From the NCBI RefSeq assembly GCF_029962835.1, contig NC_080575.1:61049493-61113492 (forward strand): DNA of 64,000 nucleotides, given 5' to 3'. Position numbers and translations under genes: made by a program. A model generated the notes under the pieces. That model ran no database searches. It was not told the origin of the DNA and saw only the letters and a list, made by a program, of their open reading frames with translations. Within the stretch, counting starts at the first letter, position 1, and each line of letters opens with the position of its first letter. Below, piece after piece: positions 57,851-64,000 of the stretch. This DNA comes from Magnolia sinica. Taxonomy: Eukaryota; Streptophyta; Magnoliopsida; Magnoliales; Magnoliaceae.

Positions 57851-59300
57851 CATGGATTCATCATCACCATAAAAAAATGAGAGAGAGAGAGAGACGGCAG
57901 AAATGGGAGGAGCTTCACCACTATGAGCTCCTCAATGGACATGTAAACATCAAGATGGGCCCCAAAAATCGTGTGGACCTTAAATCGCAATTAAGATCTA
58001 GTGCCATAAACACCCACCGATTGTCTTCTTCTTGGTCCCTTAGGATGCTAAGCTCCTAAGCTTCGATTTTGATGGAGGATGATGAAGATTGAAGGGTGGA
58101 AATGGGAGATTAGGGGGTAGGAAGTGGGCCACACCTAGCTTCTCTCATTAGGAAGCTTGGACGTCCACTCCCCTTGGTTGCTTGGAAAAAATGGTGGAGA
58201 AAATGAGAGTAAGAGGAGACGTAAGGAGAGAGGGATGGGAGGATTGGGTTGTTGTAAGGAAGGGTTGACTTTGGGGATGGGAGAGAGAGGGGTGCCATGC
58301 TTTGTTGGTAAGAGAGGGATGGGTTGTACTTGACTTGATTGATTGATTGATGTGATGGATGGTAGAGATTCTTTTCTCGGTATTTGCATCACACGATATT
58401 TTTTTTAAAATAAACGCGGGCCCATAACTCCTGGTCTGGGTATCTTATCGGTGCCCGAGACTCGACGTTGAAATCGCGGTGATGGCACGGTCGAAAGGGT
58501 ACAAGTCTCGGGTAGAGCTGACTTAGATCTACAGGATACGACTTAGGGTCGCGCACAAACGCCGATTACAAGTCGTGGGTTGCCGGAATTCGACGAGGAG
58601 GATTGCGAGAGTCTATGGAATAGCACGGACTAGGATACGGGCTTGACAATTTCACTCGATACTCATATATCCGATGAAGGTTTTGTTACCATTAAGGATA
58701 TCCAGAAATGATGGATGAAACCAATGAAATATCTATCGTACAAGTGTTTAAAGACAAAGGCCGATTATAGAATTTTTTGAGTATAAGGTCTTGAATTCAA
58801 GGAAGTTGAGATACACGATTGGATGCATTATAGAGGATGCATGCTTTGAAATTGGATGGCGTGAGATGTTTAAAATAAAGACTTATAACTCTAAGCATGC
58901 ATATATTATGTCGTTTGAGTCTTGGGATCTTACGAGGAGTCTTATAATGAGCTTCTTGCGTATATTCATGAGTTGAGAAAGGCAAATATAAGGACCGTGA
59001 CAAAGTTACAGGTGAAATCAAAGACAAACAGTTTCAAAAGATACTTCATTGCAATTGGACAATGTATTTGAAGCCTCCAACTGCATATTCGAAGGGTTTT
59101 GTTTGTTGATGCAACAAATTTGACAGGAAGATATAAGGGTTTTATTTTCATGGCTACCGCACTAGATGGAAATAATCACATCCTCCCTGTAGCATATGGG
59201 ATTGGACTATTAAAAAGCAATTGAGATTCTTTCATGACTTATTATTATGTCAGATCGTTACAAAAAGTTGGTCAGTGAAATCCCTACCATCTCCCCCTAC

Positions 59301-60190
59301 GCAATACATGGATATTGTGCACATCATATTTTGAAAAAATATGAAGAAAGTGTGTTGAGATGATTCTGTGAAGGAATATTTTTGAGGTGCAGTGAAGATA
59401 TGCAGGACATCCACTTTTTGGAATATGATGTGATGCATTCAAATGGTGAACCCCACTGCATATCAGTTTCTTAACGGTATAGAAACAGAAAGACGGACAT
59501 CTGTATTCTATTTCAGCAAAAGGTATAACAATACATGGATATTGTGCTCATCATATTTTGAAAAACATGAAGAAAGTGTGTTCGGATGATTATGTGAAGA
59601 AATATTTTTGGGATGCTATGAAGATATGCAGGACATCCACTTTATGGGATAATGATGTGATGCATTCAAATGGTGAACCCCACTGCATATTAGTTTATTA
59701 ACGATATAGAAAAAGAAAGACGGGCATATGTATTCTTTCCCGGTAAAAAGGTATAATAATACATGGATATTGTGTGCATCATATTTTGAAAAACATGAAG
59801 AAAGTGTGTTCAAATGACTCTGTGAAGGAATATTTTTGGGTTGCTATGAAGATATGCAGGACATCACTTTCTGGGATATGATGTGATGCATTCAAATGGC
59901 GAACCCCACTGCATATCAGTTTCTTAACGGTATAGAAAAAGAAAGACGGGCATCTGTATTCTTTCCTGGTAAAAAGGTATAACAATATATGGATATTGTG
60001 CATATCATATTTTGAAAAACATGAAGAAAGTGTGTTCAAATGAATCTATGAAGGAATATTTTTGGGGTGCTATTAAGATATGCAGGACATCCACTTTCTG
60101 GGATATGATGCGATGCATTCAAATGGTGAACCCCACTGCATATCAGTTTCTTAACGATATAGAAAAAGAAAGATGGGCATCTGTATTTTT
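59301..60190 (+). repeat. Fourfold tandem amplification of a 227-bp transposase segment
   Basis: ATGGATATTGTG recurs at about 59309, 59534, 59762 and 59989 (spacings 225-228 bp). Each unit carries ATATTTTGAAAAA.ATGAAG, AAGATATGCAGGACAT, GATGCATTCAAATGG and GAACCCCACTGCATAT. Each unit encodes HGYCAHHILKNMKKVCS through to FLNDIEKERW, a segment normally present once in MULE transposases. The last unit is the best preserved frame. The units differ by point changes and 1-3-bp indels. Confidence 0.9.
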
Positions 60191-60815
60191 TCTCGGCAAA
60201 AGTATAACATCGTAACCACCAACATCATCGTGAGCATAAATGCATTGTTCGTATATGCAAGAGAGTACTCCATGACGAAACTTCTTGAAGCAGTAATGAG
60301 TACGATACAAAAATTATTCCTTCGTAAAAGAGATGAGGCTTCGGCTTGTAAGGGAATATTGACTCGTTGGGCAGAAAAAAAGACTAAACGAACTTTATTA
60401 CTCAGAAGTGTGAAAGACACAATGTACTGTGATTTCTGTGGATGAGTTCAAAGTGATAGCAAGGGGTATTACCAACATAGTGAAGCTAATAGAGATGAAG
60501 TGTATGTTCATGTGATAGCGGCTTGCAATAAGTATCAGCTTAATATTTACAAATATTGGTCTTAATTCTACACGAAAAAATTATAAATACTTAGAGTCGG
60601 TTTACTCAGTGCTTAGCAAGACTTAATGGAACATTGTATACGAAGTGAAAATTTTATACGAGAATATAAAACCTCCACAAACGAGAAAATTTGCCGAAAG
60701 ATTGAAAAATATTCGAATTACATCTCAATGAGAAGATAGACCTACACCAAAATGCTCAAGATGCAATCAAACAAGTCACAATCAGCGTCGATGCACTTTC
60801 ATCCCTACAGCTTGA

Positions 60816-61044
60816 GACCGTTAGGATTTTTAATATTATTCAAATATTTTTAAAAAATTGTCTTGATGTACCCACAATTAATGGAAATTATGAGCCTCTG
60901 AATTGTATTTACTTATTGATAATGTCATTTAATATTGTCTTATGATTGATCACTGTTCAATAGTTATAGTACACTATTGTGTAATCAATAAGGGTCGAGG
61001 TTATTAAGTTGTTCATAAACAATTGAGATTTGCATTTGAAAAGG
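60816..61044. other. MULE 3' flank
   Basis: AT-rich. It includes AAGGGTCGAGGTTATTAA at about 60989-61006, an inverted scrap of the minisatellite motif just before the right array. No clear MULE terminal repeat was found. Confidence 0.45.
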
Positions 61045-62908
61045 GTTGAATTTGACAACCACGAACTATTTTGGATGACAACCACAACCCATTGTGGATG
61101 ACAACCTCGACCCATATCAAGTCTCTATCAACCTCGACCCATTATGGATGACAACCACTACCCAAATTTGTGTGACAACGATGACCCATTTTGGATAACC
61201 ACCTCAACCCAAATCAAGTTTCTCCCAACCACGACCCATTGCGGATGGCCACCACCACACATTGTGGATGACAATTACGACCCTTTTCAATTTACTGTCA
61301 ACGATGACCCATTGTGGATAACAACCACGACCCATTGTGCATGACAACCACAACCCTTTTCAATTTACTGTCAACCACGATCCATTGTGTATGACAACCT
61401 TGACCCATTAAGGATGACAACCTTGACCCATATCAAGTCTCTGTCAATCTCGACCCATTGCGAATGACAACTGAGACTCATTGTGGATAACAACCACAAC
61501 CCATTATGAATAACAGCCACAACCCATTTTGAATGACAACTATGACCCATTGTGAATGACATCCTCGACCCATTAGTTATGGTAACAACCCTTTTCAATT
61601 TACTGTCACTCACATTGTGTATGACAACCTTCACCAATTGTGGATTACAACCTTAACCCATATCAAGTTTATGTCAACCTCGACTAATTTCGAATGACAA
61701 CCATGACCCATTAGGGATAACAACCACGACTCATTTTGAATGACAACCATGACCAAATGTGAATGAGAACTATGACCCATTATGAATGACAACTACGACC
61801 CATTGTAGATGATAACCACGACCCATTGTGCATTACAACCACGATCATTTTCAATTTACTATCAACCATGACTCATTGTGTATGACAACCTCAACCCATT
61901 ATGGATGACCACATTGACCCACATCAAGTCTCTGTCAACCATGACCCATTGCTTATGACCACCACGACCTATTGTGGATGGCAATTACGACTCATTGTGT
62001 ATGAGAACCATGACCATGGCCGTTTTCAATTTACTATCAAACACGACCCATCGTGGATGACAACCACGACCCTTTTCAATTTATTGTCAACCACAACCCA
62101 TTGGATATGACAAACTTGACCCATTATGGATGATTACCTCGACCCATATCAAATCTTTGTCAACCTCGATCCATTGTGAATGATAACCATGACCCATTAT
62201 GGATAACAACCATGACCCATTGTGTATGACAACTACGACCTAATGTAAATGACAACTATGACCCATTGTATATGATAACCATGGCCCTGTTTAAATTATC
62301 ATCAACCACGACCCATTATGGATAACAACCATGACTCGTTGTGTATGTTAACCATGACCCTTTTCAATTTACTGTAAATAACAACCCATTGTATATGACA
62401 ACCTCGAACTATTGTGGATGACAACCACGACCCTTTTTGAATGACAACCTCGATCATTTTCAATTCCGTGTCATTCACGACCCATTGTGGATGTCAACCA
62501 TGACCTATTGCAGATGATCACCAGGACCTATTGTGTATGATAACTACGACTCATTGCGTATGACAACCACAACCCTTTTCAATTTACTATCAACCATGAC
62601 CATTTTCAATTTACTATCATCCACGATCCATTGTGTATGACAACCTTGAACAATTGGGGATAACAACCTGGACTCATATCAAATCTTTGTCAACCTCAAT
62701 CCATTGTGAATGATAATCATGTCCCATTATGAATAACCATAACCCATTTTGGATAATAACCGTGACCCATATGTGGATGACAATTACGACCCATTGTGTA
62801 TGACAACCATGACCCATAATGGATAACAACTATGACCCATTGTGTATGTCAACCACATCCATTGTGTATGTCAACCACGACCCTTTTCAATTTACTGTCA
62901 ACAACGAC
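61045..62908 (+). repeat. GACAACCACGACCC minisatellite, right block
   Basis: A basic 22-23-bp unit GACAACCACGACCCATTGTG plus GAT is repeated about 80 times with variants (CTCGACCC, CATGACCC, TATGACCC). At irregular steps of roughly 80-250 bp, CTTTTCAATTTACTGTCAAC or ATATCAAGTCTCTGTCAACC segments form higher-order units. Same orientation as the left block. Confidence 0.92.
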
Positions 62909-62912
62909 CAAT

Positions 62913-64000
62913 TGTAACACCCCAAATTTCAGGGACTGAGTAAGAACTCGTCTCCTGAATTCTCGGGTACCACGTGTGCCCTAATGGGCTTCAGATTTCA
63001 TTTACATTTGGATTATTTCATAAGTAATGCAGAGTTTAGCAAACCATAAAGCATAAGAGTATTATAAAGTAGAAATAAGAGCTGCTAAATGTATAAAATA
63101 TCCAAAATACAGTGCTAAGAAAATTCAAAACAGGGAACTAGTCCCACCCATATAAGTATCCTAAAATGACTAGGGCCCTGACCCATGCCCCATGATCGAC
63201 CAAACATAAACTAGAAGAAGCTGCCAAAGGTCTAATAATACGCTCTCTCCTCCCCATCGTCCATGCCAACATCCTCCAAGGCATCTAGCTCTGTCGACCC
63301 TGCATCTATGAAAGGTTCTAGTTGGTGTTTTAAAACATCATCCCAGAGTGGGAGTGAGTAGCTAACTCAGTGGTACCATTAACAATAAGTTATACAGATT
63401 ATCATACATAGGAACAAATTTAGTAAAAGGCATACATTAACAGAATCCTAAATACTCTGATTAATACAGATGCATGATTCAATGATATGATGCATGCTTC
63501 TCATCACAACACTCACTCGAGCGACAACATCTAACGATTGCGAATGACTAATCACTCCCTCAGTGCGACCACGACTACCAAATCGCTAAAATAACCCCTA
63601 CAATGTAATGTAAATGTTAGCCAAGTTGATTAATTATGTTCATTTATCCAGTAATTTGGGAAAATCGAGGTACCCTGATAGATCAATACCCTAATCCGAT
63701 CATTCGGCTCTGGCGGCCATGGCCGTATGGCTCTTATGACCCATGACCCATTTAAGTTCGTCAGTCCCAACACCAGAATCATATGAAGGTAGGTTAAGAA
63801 AAATAGAGTCTTTGCTCATGGTCACTACAGGAGGCTCGTCAGCCTAGTGTAGGTCGACAGCTCTAGTATAGTGTCCTATACCACTATCCCCGGCTCATGA
63901 GTCTTATGGATCGTAACTAGTGGTTATCAGTGGGCGCAATGGATACAGGGTGCCTTAAGTTCAAGTAGGCATTTATAAACATGGTTAACGTATAAGGAAG
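62913..64000 (-). mobile_element. LTR of a Ty3/gypsy-type element, cut by the window edge
   Basis: TGTAACACCCCAAATTTCAG at 62913, immediately after the minisatellite, is a typical plant Ty3/gypsy LTR terminus. The following kilobase (GGGAGTGAGTAGCTAACTCA near 63350, GGCTCATGAGTCTTATGGAT near 63891) has no ORF. The other end lies outside the window; strand is inferred. Confidence 0.55.

Larger units (their letters stand above)
53440..58648 (-). mobile_element. 5.2 kb solo LTR inside the MULE pseudogene
   Basis: Starts TGTCACACCC and ends GGGCTTGACA, so the ends are TGTCA..TGACA. A perfect 5-bp duplication ATTTC (53435-53439, 58649-58653) flanks it. Removing it with one duplication restores an open MULE frame (FTPSDII/SLDTHISDEGF). 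No gag, pol or env domain is present over 5209 bp. TGTCACACCC ends and this length suggest a Ty3/gypsy LTR; strand is a guess. Inside are short tandem arrays (55195-55330, 55880-56170), a Mutator-type MITE segment (about 56210-56640), GGTGGG-rich repeats (56640-57850) and minus-strand C/T-rich sequence (58110-58390). Confidence 0.85.
52460..60815 (+). pseudogene. MULE (MuDR-type) transposase pseudogene split by LTR insertions
   Basis: N-terminal part at 52460-53065: FELIINVVYGE, EDLKAYMLFCGQNPPNQIP, then a repetitive linker and RINLIELNYQLPSPGRI. It resumes as VEDGEIPGSLDTFFTPSDII up to 53439 and continues in frame as SLDTHISDEGFVTIKDI from 58654. Then come YNELLAYIHELRKAN and KLQVKSKTNSFKRYFIAIGQ, and the MULE core VLFVDATNLTGRYKG (first catalytic Asp near 59108) with ATALDGNNHILPVAYGI. 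The region that should carry the second Asp is deleted (SEIPTISPYAIHGYCAHHI). A tandem-amplified part follows (59301-60190), then INALFVYAREYSMTKLLEA, a decayed SWIM region (ACNKYQLNIYKY) and a terminal zinc knuckle CSRCNQTSHNQRRC before TGA at 60813. Many stops; not functional. Confidence 0.88.

Noticed and set aside
61045..62908. Regular short repeats with spacer-like variable segments, superficially CRISPR-like
   Set aside because: The repeats are degenerate, directly abutting and 22-23 bp without unique spacers. The context is a plant nuclear genome. It is a minisatellite.

Overview
The window is nuclear DNA from a flowering plant. One intact two-exon protein gene sits near the left edge in a sea of nested transposable elements, with no operon-like organisation and no rRNA or tRNA gene seen. 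Abundant copies of a fold-back Mutator-type MITE rich in 'GTGGGCCCCAC' and 'ATGGATGG' motifs remind me of magnoliid genomes, but that is a weak inference and the species cannot be fixed from the sequence.

Layout. 1-2000: anonymous upstream DNA ending in a perfect (AG)25 tract. 2046-7181: a BTB/POZ-domain protein gene, exon 1 2046-2621 and exon 2 6216-7181, with both junctions in phase 0. Its 3.6 kb intron holds a 1.2 kb solo LTR with a perfect 5-bp target duplication. 7567-7825: a short LINE/SINE-type retroposon with a 13-bp target duplication. 8845-11203: two hAT MITEs of one family. 11212-21129: a degenerate autonomous-type hAT element. Its BED zinc finger and C-terminal dimerisation domain are still readable, but it is split by a 2.1 kb hAT MITE (12201-14334) and a 4.9 kb Ty3/gypsy chromovirus (14518-19415) that has lost RT, RNase H and the integrase core. 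21282-21524: a small hAT MITE. 21804-27165: a full-length but dead Ty1/copia element. 27171-34500: AT-rich DNA, MITEs, a fragment of a K+ channel beta-subunit-type aldo-keto reductase, a LINE RT fragment and a 143-bp tandem array. 36490-39107: a 253-bp tandem array, a fold-back element between two (AT)n tracts, and a Mutator-type MITE. 39441-40890: nested MITEs. 41749-46343: nested Mutator-type fold-back elements carrying a 637-bp solo LTR and another LTR-like insertion. 47360-48439 and 61045-62908: blocks of a GACAACC..GACCC minisatellite. The DNA between them holds a doubly deleted copia element (48445-52249) and a MULE transposase pseudogene (52460-60815). That pseudogene is split by a 5.2 kb solo LTR and carries a fourfold tandem amplification of a 227-bp piece of its own coding sequence. 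From 62913 an LTR of another family runs off the window.

The only gene likely to be working is the BTB/POZ gene. Everything else is best read as a stratigraphy of insertions, many of which can be ordered because target-site duplications are visible. I found no convincing new biological system. The most unusual structures are the 5.2 kb solo LTR inside a transposase, the internal tandem amplification of the MULE coding region, and the deletion-derived gag-protease/integrase-tail Ty3 element.
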